Positions 8,601 to 15,847 are shown, counted from the stretch's first letter. The stretch: DNA of 22,056 nucleotides from Olsenella uli (GCF_901212655.1 NZ_CAAKON010000040.1:1-22056); one strand, 5' to 3'. The notes: generated from the sequence alone by a model not told the origin. Numbers and translations: made by a program.

Positions 8601-10411
8601 CGGCAGTCCTCCAGCAGGTTGCCGTGGTTGCCGAGGTAGAGTACCGAGCTCGTGACGAGGCTCTCGCGCAGCGCGTCGATGGGCGGGTTCGTCACCTGGG
8701 CAAACAGCTGGTGGAAGTAGTCGTAGAACGAGCGGCTCTTCTTGGAGAGCACGGCCAGCGGCGAGTCGATGCCCATGGAGGCCAAGGGCACCTTGGCCTG
8801 GATGGCCATCGGGCGCACGACTTCGTCAACATCGTCATAGTGGTAGCCGAGCTTGGCCATGCGCTCCGTGAGGGGCACGTCGGCGTCGGCGTCGTCGGGC
8901 AGCTCGTCAAACGCGGGCTTCTTGAGGTCGTGGATGTCGAGGGTCTCGTCGCCCAGCCAGTCACGGTACGGCTTTTCGTTGGCGTACTTGTCGCGAATCT
9001 CGTCGTTCCAGATCACGCGGCCCTGCTCGGGGTCGACCTCAAGCATCTCGCCCGGGCCAAGGCAGCCGGTGCGCAGGATGTTCTCGGGCTCGACGTCGAT
9101 GGTGCCCACCTCGGACGAGAGGATGAGACGGTCGTCGCGCGTGACGTAGAAGCGCGCGGGGCGCAGGCCGTTGCGGTCCAGCACGGCGCCCAGCAGCTTG
9201 CCGTCGGTGAACACGATGGCGGCCGGACCGTCCCATGGCTCCATGAGCATGGACTGGTAGGCATCATAGGCGCGGCGCTTCTCGGACAGGTTGGGGTTGT
9301 GGTCCCACGGCTCGGGGAGCATGAGCGTCACGGCGCGGTCCAGGGGCCTGCCGTTCATCGTGAGGAACTCGAGCACGTTGTCGAGGATCGCGGAGTCGGA
9401 ACCCTCGCGATTGATGATGGGCAGCACCTGCTCCAGGTCGTGCTGGAGAATCGGCGAGTACAGGTTCGGCTCGCGAGCGCGAATCCAGCTCACGTTGCCG
9501 CGCAGCGTGTTGATCTCGCCGTTGTGGATGATGTAGCGGTTGGGGTGCGCGCGCTCCCAGCTGGGCGTGGTGTTGGTGGAGTAGCGCGAGTGCACGAGGG
9601 CGAGGCTCGTCTCGACCGCGGCGTCGTTGAGGTCGATGAAGAAGCGGCGCATCTGCGTGGCGACGAGCATGCCCTTGTAGACGATGGTGCGGCTGGACAT
9701 GGAGCACACATAGAAGATCTTGTCCTTGAGCGCCGGGTTCTTGTCGGCCGCGCGCTCGATGGTGCGCCTCGTCACATAGAGCTTGCGCTCGAAGTCCTGG
9801 CCAGCGGCGACGCCCTCGGGGCGGCGCAGGAAGGCCTGGAGAATGGTGGGCATGCACGCCTTGGCGGTGTCGCCCAGGTCATGCGGGTCAACCGGCACGC
9901 GGCGCCAGAACATCAGAGGCACGCCGCACTTGGCGCAGCCCTCCTCGAACACGCGAATGGCCGAGGCAACGCCATGCGAATCGGCCACGCCGTCGGTCTC
10001 GCCCGTCTCGTCGCTGTGCGGGAAGAAGAGCATGGCCACGCCGTAGTCGCCCTCGTCGGGGAGCAGCTGGCCCTCCTTCTGCGCCTCCTTGCGGAAGAAG
10101 CGGTGCGGAATCTGGAAGAGCACGCCCGCGCCGTCGCCGGTGTTGTGCTCGAGGCCCTTGCCACCACGGTGCTCGAGGTTCACGAGCACGGACAGGGCAT
10201 CGTCGAGCGTCTGGTGGCTGCGGACGCCCTTGAGGTGGGCAATGGCGCCAATGCCGCAGGCATCGTGCTCGTAGCTGGGTCGGTAGAGGCCGCGTGCGGC
10301 CGAATCGGCGGCGACGCGTGCGATGTCCGCCGCGGTCGGCGCACCTGCGGTCACGCTCGAGGCCACGCCGGCCTCGGCCGAGGTCACACGGACTGGCTGG
10401 TGAGACTCCAT
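5678..10411 (-). CDS. gltB: Glutamate synthase large (alpha) subunit
   Basis: Hydrolyses glutamine and transfers the ammonia to 2-oxoglutarate, giving glutamate. The 1577-residue product begins with a 51-residue lead ahead of the class II amidotransferase nucleophile in HDACGIGA (C52). In this family the lead is removed to expose the cysteine; a longer than usual lead is seen here. The FMN synthase domain follows, with the [3Fe-4S] cysteines C1176, C1182 and C1187 in MQRDCQQDTCP. The Gly-rich beta-helix (GXGXG) domain is in the C-terminal quarter. The start ATG has GAAGGA about 8 bases upstream. It is first in a two-gene unit with gltD and is preceded by the ppc terminator, so a gltBD promoter should lie in 10412-10600. 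Confidence 0.97.
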   Translation of the reverse strand: MESHQPVRVTSAEAGVASSVTAGAPTAADIARVAADSAARGLYRPSYEHDACGIGAIAHLKGVRSHQTLDDALSVLVNLEHRGGKGLEHNTGDGAGVLFQIPHRFFRKEAQKEGQLLPDEGDYGVAMLFFPHSDETGETDGVADSHGVASAIRVFEEGCAKCGVPLMFWRRVPVDPHDLGDTAKACMPTILQAFLRRPEGVAAGQDFERKLYVTRRTIERAADKNPALKDKIFYVCSMSSRTIVYKGMLVATQMRRFFIDLNDAAVETSLALVHSRYSTNTTPSWERAHPNRYIIHNGEINTLRGNVSWIRAREPNLYSPILQHDLEQVLPIINREGSDSAILDNVLEFLTMNGRPLDRAVTLMLPEPWDHNPNLSEKRRAYDAYQSMLMEPWDGPAAIVFTDGKLLGAVLDRNGLRPARFYVTRDDRLILSSEVGTIDVEPENILRTGCLGPGEMLEVDPEQGRVIWNDEIRDKYANEKPYRDWLGDETLDIHDLKKPAFDELPDDADADVPLTERMAKLGYHYDDVDEVVRPMAIQAKVPLASMGIDSPLAVLSKKSRSFYDYFHQLFAQVTNPPIDALRESLVTSSVLYLGNHGNLLEDCRDTCRLVRLRGPMLTHDAFRRICAIDRAGFKTQVFHAVYRRDAGEGALEAALDQLDRDIEAAVREGTTIVVISDRAAADEVPIPSLLALGSVHNHLIRTGTRMLADIVVETGDALASHDFACLVGYSASGIYPYMAHECIRDLCAKGAIALEPEDAIANYDKAVTAGITSIMSKMGISTFQGYHSAQIFEIIGLNEGVVDRCFTSTTTSVGGLGLDGIQREEDERYDKALAIRKSPAPNQLPSLGLTKWRPLTGEEHLIEPKAIYLLQRACDEGDMELFREYGRLVHRPGRAVTLRDLMDFDAAGRTPVPLDEVEPVDEIVKRFNTGAMSFGSISKEAHETLAIAMNRLHGRSNTGEGGEDPAREVPLPNGDSKNSAIKQVASGRFGVTSRYLSSAIEIQIKMAQGAKPGEGGHLPGKKVYPWVAEVRQSTPGVGLISPPPHHDIYSIEDLAELIFDLKNANPGARISVKLCALAGVGTIATGVAKGGADKITISGHNGGTGAAPRDSIYHAGIPFEIGLAETQQTLLLNGLRSRVVVETDGKLMDGRDVAMACLLGAEEFGFATMPLVAMGCLMQRDCQQDTCPAGIATQNCTLRGRFAGKPEQVENFMRFTAAELREIMASLGFRTVDEMVGHPECLRQVEVEGNWKANTVDLSRVLANGTNEYGKSIPGAEAHHFLPSMAPDLELDRALDSTLFIPYTADARAHLEPIRFHADIANVNRCVGTMLGSEVTKAHPEGLPEGSITIDCEGSGGQSFGAFLPAGITLNIEGDANDYFGKGLSGGVVSVRPPERSNYKFDENMAIGNVAFYGATSGRGFVNGLAGQRFAVRNSGATVVCEGVGNHGCEYMTGGVALILGEVGMNFAAGMSGGVAYVFDEFGTLKDNCNLDMVELEHPSEEELEQIRDLIEEHVRRTASPRGIKMLYRFRAYERKFVKVIPRDYKRVLEAVAKAEGEGKSHEEALQVAFDKITGRN

Positions 10412-10706
10412 GTCTTAGTCCTTCTCCGAAGGAATACTGCCGCTCACCGACCATATGGCCACTTTGGGTGGACAAACGGGACAGCAATCCCCCGGCCGGC
10501 AAGCAGACAGAAGTCTACCGAGCGGCCGCGCGCGGCCCGGGGGCGCGCGTCCATTTGTCGCAGTCTTGTAACGAAAGCGGCCGCCGACCCAGGGGCGGCG
10601 ACTCAAAACAAAGGCGCCAAGCGCTCGCATTGCGCAAGCACTTGGCGCCGGGGACGTTACCTGAGCCGATCGGGCAGATCCGCTACGGGAGTCTCGTGAC
10701 CCAAGA
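10412..10706 (-). promoter_or_regulatory. ppc-gltB intergenic region with presumed gltBD promoter
   Basis: This 295-bp gap holds the ppc terminator (10604-10649) and must hold the gltBD promoter, but no convincing -35/-10 pair is visible. Other marks are an 8-bp palindrome CCATATGG near 10450-10457, a 14-bp palindrome GGCCGCGCGCGGCC at 10524-10537, and GTGGACAAAC at 10468-10477. The last also occurs in the tandem repeat array at 15504-15785. Confidence 0.45.
10604..10649 (-). terminator. Intrinsic terminator of ppc
   Basis: Arms at 10613-10625 and 10637-10649 (GGCGCCAAG-type) form a 13-bp stem. The single odd position is a G-U pair only on the minus strand, and the stem is followed by TTTGTTTT (10612-10605). 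It lies about 57 bp beyond the ppc stop. Confidence 0.88.
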
Positions 10707-13517
10707 TCACCCCGTGTTCTGCAGGCCCGCGGAGACGCCGGCAACGGTGGAGAGGATGAGCTTGATGTACAGCTCGCGCTCCTCGGCCGTGAGCTCGGCC
10801 TCATGCTCGCGCAGCGCTGTGAGGGCACGCACCTGCGAGATGGAGAGGGCGTCCACGTAGGGATTCCTCACGCGCACGGCCTGGCCAAGCACGTGCCGGT
10901 GCTGCAGCGGCCACTCGTCACCCACGATGGCGAGCGTCCACTTGCGGGTGAGCGCCATCTCGTCCAGGACCTTCTTGGCGAGGTCGTCGCGGTCGCCCAG
11001 CGCGAGGTAGTGCCTCGCGATGCGGGCGTCGGTCTTGGCGATGCTCATCTCGATGTTGTCGATGAACGTGCTGAACAGTGGCCACTCCCTGTAGGCGGCC
11101 TGGAGCCCCTCCAGGTTGCCGTACTTCTCGCAGGCCGTGCCCAGGCCGTACCACGCGGCGAGGTTGATGCGGGCCTGGCTCCAGCTGAAGACCCAGGGGA
11201 TGGTGCGCAGGTCGTCGAGCGACTTGGCGCCCAGGCCGCGCTTTGCCGGACGGGAGCCGATCGGCAGCAGGCCAACCTCGGTGAGCGGGGTCACCGTGGA
11301 GAACCAGGGGGCAAAGTCCGGCGTGTGGATGAGGTCGATGAAGCGCTCGTGGCTGGCGTCGTAGAGCGCCTTGGCCAGATCGGCGTACTTCTCGGTCATC
11401 TCGGTGTTGGTGCGCTCCACGGAGGGCGCGCTCTGCAGCAGCGTGGCGCCGGCGACAGACTCCACGTGGCGCTGGGCCAGCACCGGGTTGCCGTAGCGGG
11501 CAAAAATGACCTCGCCCTGCTCGGTGACCTTGAAGAAGCAGTTGACCGAGCCCTTGGGCTGGGCGAGCACGGCGCGGTTGGCCGGGCCGCCGCCACGGCC
11601 CACGGCACCGCCGCGGCCGTGCATGAGCACGAGGTCGATGTTGTTCTTCTTGGCCCAGTTGGCGATGCGCTCCTGCGCGGCGTGCAGCGCGAGCGTGGCC
11701 GTGGTGGGGCCGGCGTCCTTGGAGGAGTCGGAGTAGCCGAGCATGACCTCCATCTTGCGGCCGGTCTGGGCCAGGCGGCGCTGGACGTCGGGCAGCTGGA
11801 GCATCTCGTCCAGCACGCCAACGCAGCCCTCCAGGTCCTCGAGCTGCTCGAACAGCGGGATGACGTCGATGGTGGGCACGTCCTCGGGGTGCGCGAAGGC
11901 AAGGCGGGAGAGCTCGTAGACGTCGGCCACGTTCTGGGCACTCTTGGTGAAGGAGATGATGTAGCGGCGCGCCATCTTCCTGCCGTAGCGCTTCTGGATG
12001 GCACCGAGCGCGCGGAAGGTGTCCAGCACCTCGCGCGTCATCGGGGCGAGCGGGCCACGCTCGCCGTTACGCCCGTGCTCGCGGATGTCGGCAAGCGCAC
12101 GCGAGTGCACCACCGAGTGCTGACGGAACTCCATCTCCACCATGTGGAAGCCAAAGCTCTCGGCCTGCCAGATGAGCGTCTGGACGGGGCCGTAGGCAGC
12201 GCGGGTGGCACCGGCCTCCACGAGGGAGCGTTGCACGACGCGCAGGTCTGCGAGGAACTCCTCGCAGGAGTGGTACATCGTGTCGGAGTTGCGCTTGACC
12301 GTGGCCTTCAGGCGATCTGCCATGACGAGCATGACGGCGCGGTGCGGTTCGGACTCGCTGATGAGCTCGGCGCGGCCGGTGAGCTTCTCGCTCATCTCCA
12401 CCTGGTGGTTCCACAGGTTCACGAGCTCGTCGGAAGGCTTGGTACGCGTGGCGTCGAGCGTGAGGTTGCGGCCCACGCGGAAGCACTTCTCGGCCAAGGT
12501 GCGCACCATGTGGTTGAAGAACTTGGCGGCCACCTCGCGACTCACCTTGGCGGTGACGTTGGGATTGCCGTCACGGTCGGAGCCAATCCAGGAGCCGGGG
12601 TGGAAGAACGCCGGGCACACGGGCTCCACCTTGCCGGCGTCGTCGCCCAGCACCCAGTCGTCGAAGCGGCGGTAGACCTGCGGCACCATGTCGAACAGCG
12701 TGTTGTCGAAGATGTCGATGATGGTATCGGCCTCCTCGACGGGGGTCGGCTTCTTGAGCGCGATGGGGCTCGTGCGCAGCAGGGCATCGATCTCCTGCAG
12801 CATGTGGCGCTCGTTCTCCGCAAGGTCAGAGCCGCCGAGGCGCGGGCGCTCCTCGAGCAGCTTGCCGATGCGGCGGATCTTGCCCTCGACGGCCTTGCGA
12901 CGGGCCTCGGTGGGGTGCGCGGTGAAGACGGGGTGGAACTCGAGGCGGCCGAGCAGCTCGGCGGCCTTCTCGGGACCAGCCTCCTCGATGAGGCGGTGGT
13001 AGGCCACGGCAAGCGCGTTGGACTCGTCGACGTCGGCCTCGGGGGAGGCGGCGCGCTCGCGGTCGTGCAGGGTCTCGACGCGGTAGTTCTCCTCGGAGAG
13101 ATTGGCGAGGTGGAAGTACGCCGTGAGGGCGCGCGTCACCATCGTCTGTTCCTCGGCCGTGAGGCCCTTGGTGAGCTCGTAGGCGTTCCGGAAGCTCTCG
13201 TCCTCCTCGCTCGCGCCGGTGGCGCTCGTCACACCGCGCTCGTCGGCGGCGATGAGGTCGGCGAGGAGCTCGTCGAAGTCGCGACGCAGCTCAGGCGAGT
13301 ACTCCGTGAGGACCTCGCGCAACAGACGAAGGAAAAGCTCCATGTTGTTGCGCAGGCTCTCGGGAAGCTTCACCCCCGCGAAGGTCTTCGCGGCAGCGGC
13401 CTTGGCCTCGGCACGGCTCAGGGACTCCCGCTGGGAGGCCCTGAGCGCGGTGCGCACGGCGGCATGGACGGCCTCGTGCTCGGAACGGTTTGCCTCAAAG
13501 CTTGACTCTGCTGGCAA
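10707..13517 (-). CDS. ppc: Phosphoenolpyruvate carboxylase
   Basis: Carboxylates phosphoenolpyruvate with bicarbonate to oxaloacetate, replenishing aspartate and 2-oxoglutarate precursors. The product is 936 residues with this start, within the family range of about 880-970. It shows the catalytic-histidine motif FTAHPTEARRKA (His201), GSDRDGNPN, GYSDSSKDAG, HGRGGAVGRGGGP at 633-645, and the typical C-terminus ending NTG. A TTG at 13517 is taken as the start: AAGGAGG lies only about 4 bases upstream, no ATG is near, and the open frame continuing upstream to 13745 reads through the promoter and is unlike the family. It is a single-gene unit between its own promoter and terminator. Neighbouring gltBD and arg genes use its product indirectly. 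Confidence 0.95.
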   Translation of the reverse strand: MPAESSFEANRSEHEAVHAAVRTALRASQRESLSRAEAKAAAAKTFAGVKLPESLRNNMELFLRLLREVLTEYSPELRRDFDELLADLIAADERGVTSATGASEEDESFRNAYELTKGLTAEEQTMVTRALTAYFHLANLSEENYRVETLHDRERAASPEADVDESNALAVAYHRLIEEAGPEKAAELLGRLEFHPVFTAHPTEARRKAVEGKIRRIGKLLEERPRLGGSDLAENERHMLQEIDALLRTSPIALKKPTPVEEADTIIDIFDNTLFDMVPQVYRRFDDWVLGDDAGKVEPVCPAFFHPGSWIGSDRDGNPNVTAKVSREVAAKFFNHMVRTLAEKCFRVGRNLTLDATRTKPSDELVNLWNHQVEMSEKLTGRAELISESEPHRAVMLVMADRLKATVKRNSDTMYHSCEEFLADLRVVQRSLVEAGATRAAYGPVQTLIWQAESFGFHMVEMEFRQHSVVHSRALADIREHGRNGERGPLAPMTREVLDTFRALGAIQKRYGRKMARRYIISFTKSAQNVADVYELSRLAFAHPEDVPTIDVIPLFEQLEDLEGCVGVLDEMLQLPDVQRRLAQTGRKMEVMLGYSDSSKDAGPTTATLALHAAQERIANWAKKNNIDLVLMHGRGGAVGRGGGPANRAVLAQPKGSVNCFFKVTEQGEVIFARYGNPVLAQRHVESVAGATLLQSAPSVERTNTEMTEKYADLAKALYDASHERFIDLIHTPDFAPWFSTVTPLTEVGLLPIGSRPAKRGLGAKSLDDLRTIPWVFSWSQARINLAAWYGLGTACEKYGNLEGLQAAYREWPLFSTFIDNIEMSIAKTDARIARHYLALGDRDDLAKKVLDEMALTRKWTLAIVGDEWPLQHRHVLGQAVRVRNPYVDALSISQVRALTALREHEAELTAEERELYIKLILSTVAGVSAGLQNTG

Positions 13518-13605
13518 GGTTCCTCCTTCTGGCTCGAACGAAGGCGGGTGCCGACGGGGCGCTTTGTGCGGAGCCGAGACTCGCCATCTTGGCAAAACGG
13601 CACTC

Positions 13606-13640
13606 ATCATAGCAGCGAAAAACAGCTGAGGTACAGCTGT
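13606..13640 (-). promoter_or_regulatory. ppc promoter with overlapping inverted-repeat operator
   Basis: On the minus strand TGC-TATGAT (13614-13606) is an extended -10 element about 90 bp upstream of the ppc start. Seventeen bases further up, the -35 position (GTACCT, 13634-13629) is a poor match. It is covered by the inverted repeat ACAGCTG-AGGTA-CAGCTGT (13622-13640). A weak -35 with an extended -10 and a palindrome on top is typical of a regulated promoter; the regulator is unknown. Confidence 0.6.
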
Positions 13641-13793
13641 AACGAGTGCGTAACGTAAGCAGCCGGCGTACGCAAGACCACATCGGGCGAGCGTACCCTT
13701 GCAATCTGTAAGCGCAGCGAGACGGTCTTCCCTGCTCGCCGGCACCCCGGCCCTCGCCCGCCGGCACCCCGGACCCCGCTCACTGGCACCTTC

Positions 13794-13996
13794 GCACGGA
13801 CGATCGGCCGGTCGGCGAGGACGCTCGCGGACTCATTGCGGCACAGGCGCGGGAGGTTGGCGCATCGCCAGCTCTTCGCTGCCTGCTGGCACGCTTGCAC
13901 GGACGATCGGTCGGTCGGCGAGGACGCTCGCGGACTCATTGCGGCACAGGCACGGGAGGTTGGAGCATCGCCGGCTCTTCGCTGCCTGCTGGCACG
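13794..13996. repeat. 103-bp direct tandem duplication
   Basis: The segment starting GCACGGACGATCGG at 13794 is repeated from 13897 with period 103. About 4 substitutions are seen over the roughly 99 bp aligned, and each copy ends in CTGCTGGCACG. Just before copy one, CTGGCACCTTCGCACGG resembles the junction between copies, hinting at a decayed further unit. The period is not a multiple of three, so it does not encode repeated peptide. Confidence 0.9.
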
Positions 13997-14076
13997 TTGC
14001 AACCCGCCGGCAGGCTGCAACTTGCCACACGCTGCAGCCTGTCGGCACACCGAGAATCACCACAGAAAGGCTCGCC

Positions 14077-14868
14077 ATGGACTTGCTCTCTTTGCTGCCG
14101 CTGCCACCGCTCGCCATGGCCTTCCTGTGCGCGATGGTGTTCCTCGCCGGGTTCGTGGACGCCGCGGCAGGCGGCGGCGGGCTCATCTCGCTGCCGGCGT
14201 TTCTCGCCACCGGCATCCCCTCGCACCTCGCATTTGGCTGCAACAAGTGCGCGAGCGCCATCGGCACCACGTTCTCCACGCTGCGCTACTTCCGCCATGG
14301 GGCGATGGACTTCCTCGTGGCGGGCGTGGCGGCGCTGGGCGCGTTCGCCGGCAGCGCGCTCGCGAGCAACCTGCTGCTGCTCGTGAGCGACGACGCCTTC
14401 CGCATCCTTGTCGTCTGTGTGCTGCCCGTGGCCGCCGCCATCATCCTCACCCGCAGGAGCGACGCGCTTGCGGAGAACCACTCCGCCGAGCTGCCGCGCG
14501 CCCGTCGCATCGTGCTCGCGGTGCTCATCGGCTTTGTCATCGGCGGCTACGACGGGCTTGTGGGACCCGGCACCGGAACGTTTGCGATCATCGCGTTCAA
14601 CCTGCTCATGCGGTTCGACCTCAAGACAGCGGGCGGCAACGCGAAGGTCATGAACCTCGCGAGCAACTACGCCTCGCTCGTGGTGATGCTCGCCGCCGGC
14701 AAGGTGGACTTCGCGATTGCGCTGCCCGCGGCCGTGTTCTGCATCGCCGGCCACGTCCTCGGCGCCGGCATGGCTCTCAAGCGCGGGGCGCGCCTCATCC
14801 AGCCGATGCTCGTCGTGGTGCTGGTGCTTCTGCTCGTGAACCTCGTGAGCCAGCTGATGGGCGTCTAG
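14077..14868 (+). CDS. TSUP-family (TauE/SafE, YfcA-like) membrane transporter
   Basis: Predicted inner-membrane protein of 263 residues with about eight hydrophobic segments. The family exports or imports small sulfur- or carbon-containing anions; the substrate here is unknown. The first half contains the family motif, with GFVDAAAGGGGLISLP followed by GIPSHLAFGCNKCASAIGTT. The second repeat carries GGYDGLVGPGTGTF. The overall pattern is close to E. coli YfcA. The ATG at 14077 has AGAAAGG 6 bases upstream; the upstream in-frame extension to 13699 reads through the tandem repeat and is Arg/Ser-rich, so it is rejected. No functionally linked neighbour is evident. Confidence 0.9.
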   Translation: MDLLSLLPLPPLAMAFLCAMVFLAGFVDAAAGGGGLISLPAFLATGIPSHLAFGCNKCASAIGTTFSTLRYFRHGAMDFLVAGVAALGAFAGSALASNLLLLVSDDAFRILVVCVLPVAAAIILTRRSDALAENHSAELPRARRIVLAVLIGFVIGGYDGLVGPGTGTFAIIAFNLLMRFDLKTAGGNAKVMNLASNYASLVVMLAAGKVDFAIALPAAVFCIAGHVLGAGMALKRGARLIQPMLVVVLVLLLVNLVSQLMGV

Positions 14869-14895
14869 GCTCGTCGCGCTTGCTTCGGGCGAGCC
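14868..14895 (+). terminator. Weak hairpin directly after the TSUP gene
   Basis: GGCTCG (14868-14873) can pair with CGAGCC (14890-14895), overlapping the last base of the stop codon. The tract after it has no real U-run, so an intrinsic terminator is doubtful. The C-rich DNA beyond may serve instead. Confidence 0.3.
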
Positions 14896-14929
14896 CGTCT
14901 CCACCTTGTTCGTACACCTGCCTTGTTCG

Positions 14930-15250
14930 TCGCGCCCACTTCGTTCGCCGCGTCCACCGCGCCCGCAGCCCAACCACCCGCCTGCCCGCCCATCCACGCA
15001 GACGCCCCTCAGCCCAACCGCCTGCCCGCCCCGCGCGCACTCTGCCTACCCGCACGCCACGTCCGTCCGCGCACCATACCTACCTGCCCCTCCACGTGCC
15101 ATGCCTACCTGCCCCTACGAGATTGACGGACGAATCCAGCGGGCCCAACCGCCTGTCCGCGCACCCCGACTGTCCGCGCACCCCGCCCGTCCGCACACCA
15201 CGTCCAACCGCCCGTCCGCACACCATACCTACCTACCCGCCCGTCCACGA
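14930..15250 (+). repeat. C-rich, G-poor low-complexity tract
   Basis: The plus strand is about half cytosine by eye with little G. It is built from irregular units such as CCGTCCGCGCACC, CCGCACACC and ATACCTACCTGCCC. Adjacent units recur at roughly 15-60 bp spacing without a fixed period. No reading frame has a ribosome binding site. Confidence 0.7.
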
Positions 15251-15316
15251 ATGCGGGCGTTTGCAATGGAGGGGCACGGCACACCCCTCTTTTGTCCAGG
15301 AATCCAGGCGATTGCG
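15243..15316 (-). repeat. Two inverted, partial copies of the array repeat
   Basis: GTCCACGAATGCGGGCG with following TTTGCAA (15243-15266) is the reverse complement of the core of the array at 15504-15785. A decayed second copy (TGTCCAGGAATCCAGGCG, then ATTGCG) lies at 15293-15316, 51 bp on. Confidence 0.7.
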
Positions 15317-15430
15317 TGATTTCAGGGGCCTGCACTCGCGCCGGCGCAGGATAATTCGAAAGATGAGGGATGCGCCAACCGACGCTCATCGTTATCTTCT
15401 CAAAGAACAAAACATCTACCAGCAGTTTTG

Positions 15431-15446
15431 CAGAGATGCATCTCTG
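15431..15446. repeat. 16-bp perfect palindrome
   Basis: CAGAGATGCATCTCTG is perfectly palindromic. Immediately before it CAAAAC (15408-15413) and GTTTTG (15425-15430) form another inverted repeat. GATGAG/CTCATC arms lie at about 15363-15390. All lie in a patch less GC-rich than its surroundings. Confidence 0.7.
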
Positions 15447-15503
15447 TGGTCAGCCGTGCTCCAGCTATAGCGGACTTCTGCTGGCACGCGGGACCTGCCC
15501 CGT

Positions 15504-15785
15504 CTTCGCAACCGCCCGCATTCGTGGACAAACTGGTAGCAAAACATGCCCCGGCGATTCGACCCGGCGCCCACGCCTCGTCCCTCCTTCGCAACCGCCC
15601 GCATTCGTGGACAAACTGGCAACCATCCGTGCCCCGGCAGCCCGACCCGACGCCCTCGCCCCACCCCGGTATCGCAACCGCATGCATTCATGGACAAGCA
15701 AGCGGCTTAATGCACCCCGGCAGCCGACCTGATGCCCGCGTCCCGCCCCGCCTTCGCAACCGCCCGCATTCGTAGACAGGCCAGT
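15504..15785. repeat. Tandem array of four 82-83 bp repeats
   Basis: Units begin near 15504, 15587, 15670 and 15752 (periods 83, 83, 82); the last is truncated. The conserved core is CGCAACCGCCCGCATTCG followed by TGGACAAACTGG. The third copy has several changes (CATGCATTCATGGACAAG), and the second half of each unit (GCCCCGGCAG...) is less conserved. Period, divergence and lack of constant short repeats exclude CRISPR. It ends about 60 bp before the gph start. Confidence 0.88.
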
Positions 15786-15847
15786 GTCCGGGCGCGCCCT
15801 CCCCGCTCGCGGTAGGATGCTCGCGAACCATCTCGAAGGGAGCCCGC

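Larger units (their letters stand above)
13518..14076. other. Divergent intergenic region between ppc and the TSUP transporter gene
   Basis: This 559-bp region carries the ppc Shine-Dalgarno site and promoter on the minus strand, two short CGCCGGCACCCCGG repeats near 13737-13772, the 103-bp tandem duplication (13794-13996), and GC-rich repeats (GCAACCCGCCGG, GGCTGCAACTTGCC) near 13999-14030. Open frames run through it on both strands, but they shift frame between repeat copies and have no ribosome binding sites. No gene is called. Confidence 0.6.
14869..15847. other. Long non-coding region between the TSUP and gph genes
   Basis: This stretch of nearly 1 kb has no credible gene. In order it contains a C-rich, G-poor low-complexity tract (about 14930-15250), inverted-orientation repeat fragments (15243-15316), an AT-richer patch with palindromes (about 15340-15475), the four-copy 83-bp tandem array (15504-15785), and a short leader before gph. 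Several short open frames on the minus strand over the array translate the repeats in different frames and are considered spurious. Confidence 0.75.

Noticed and set aside
5669..10699. A 1676-codon open frame on the plus strand opposite gltB
   Set aside because: Long antisense frames are expected opposite very GC-rich genes. Its translation is a Val/Ala/Gly/His-rich string with no domains, while the minus strand encodes a complete, motif-verified GltB.
10803..13505. A 900-codon plus-strand frame opposite ppc
   Set aside because: Same composition effect; the minus strand carries all PEP carboxylase motifs.
13518..13745. Longer ppc starting at the ATG at 13745
   Set aside because: The extension passes through the promoter and inverted repeat, is unlike PEP carboxylases, and lacks the ribosome site found before the TTG at 13517.
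13699..14076. N-terminal extension of the TSUP protein
   Set aside because: It translates the tandem repeat into an Arg/Ser-rich string; the ATG at 14077 has a ribosome site and begins the hydrophobic protein directly.
15400..15701. Small minus-strand proteins over the repeat array
   Set aside because: Three overlapping frames each give repeat-derived peptides (for example FVHECGRLRRR). Frame changes between copies and absent ribosome sites indicate non-coding repeats.
15504..15785. CRISPR array
   Set aside because: Units are about 83 bp with the whole unit partly conserved, only four copies, imperfect cores, and no cas genes. Classical repeat/spacer structure is missing.
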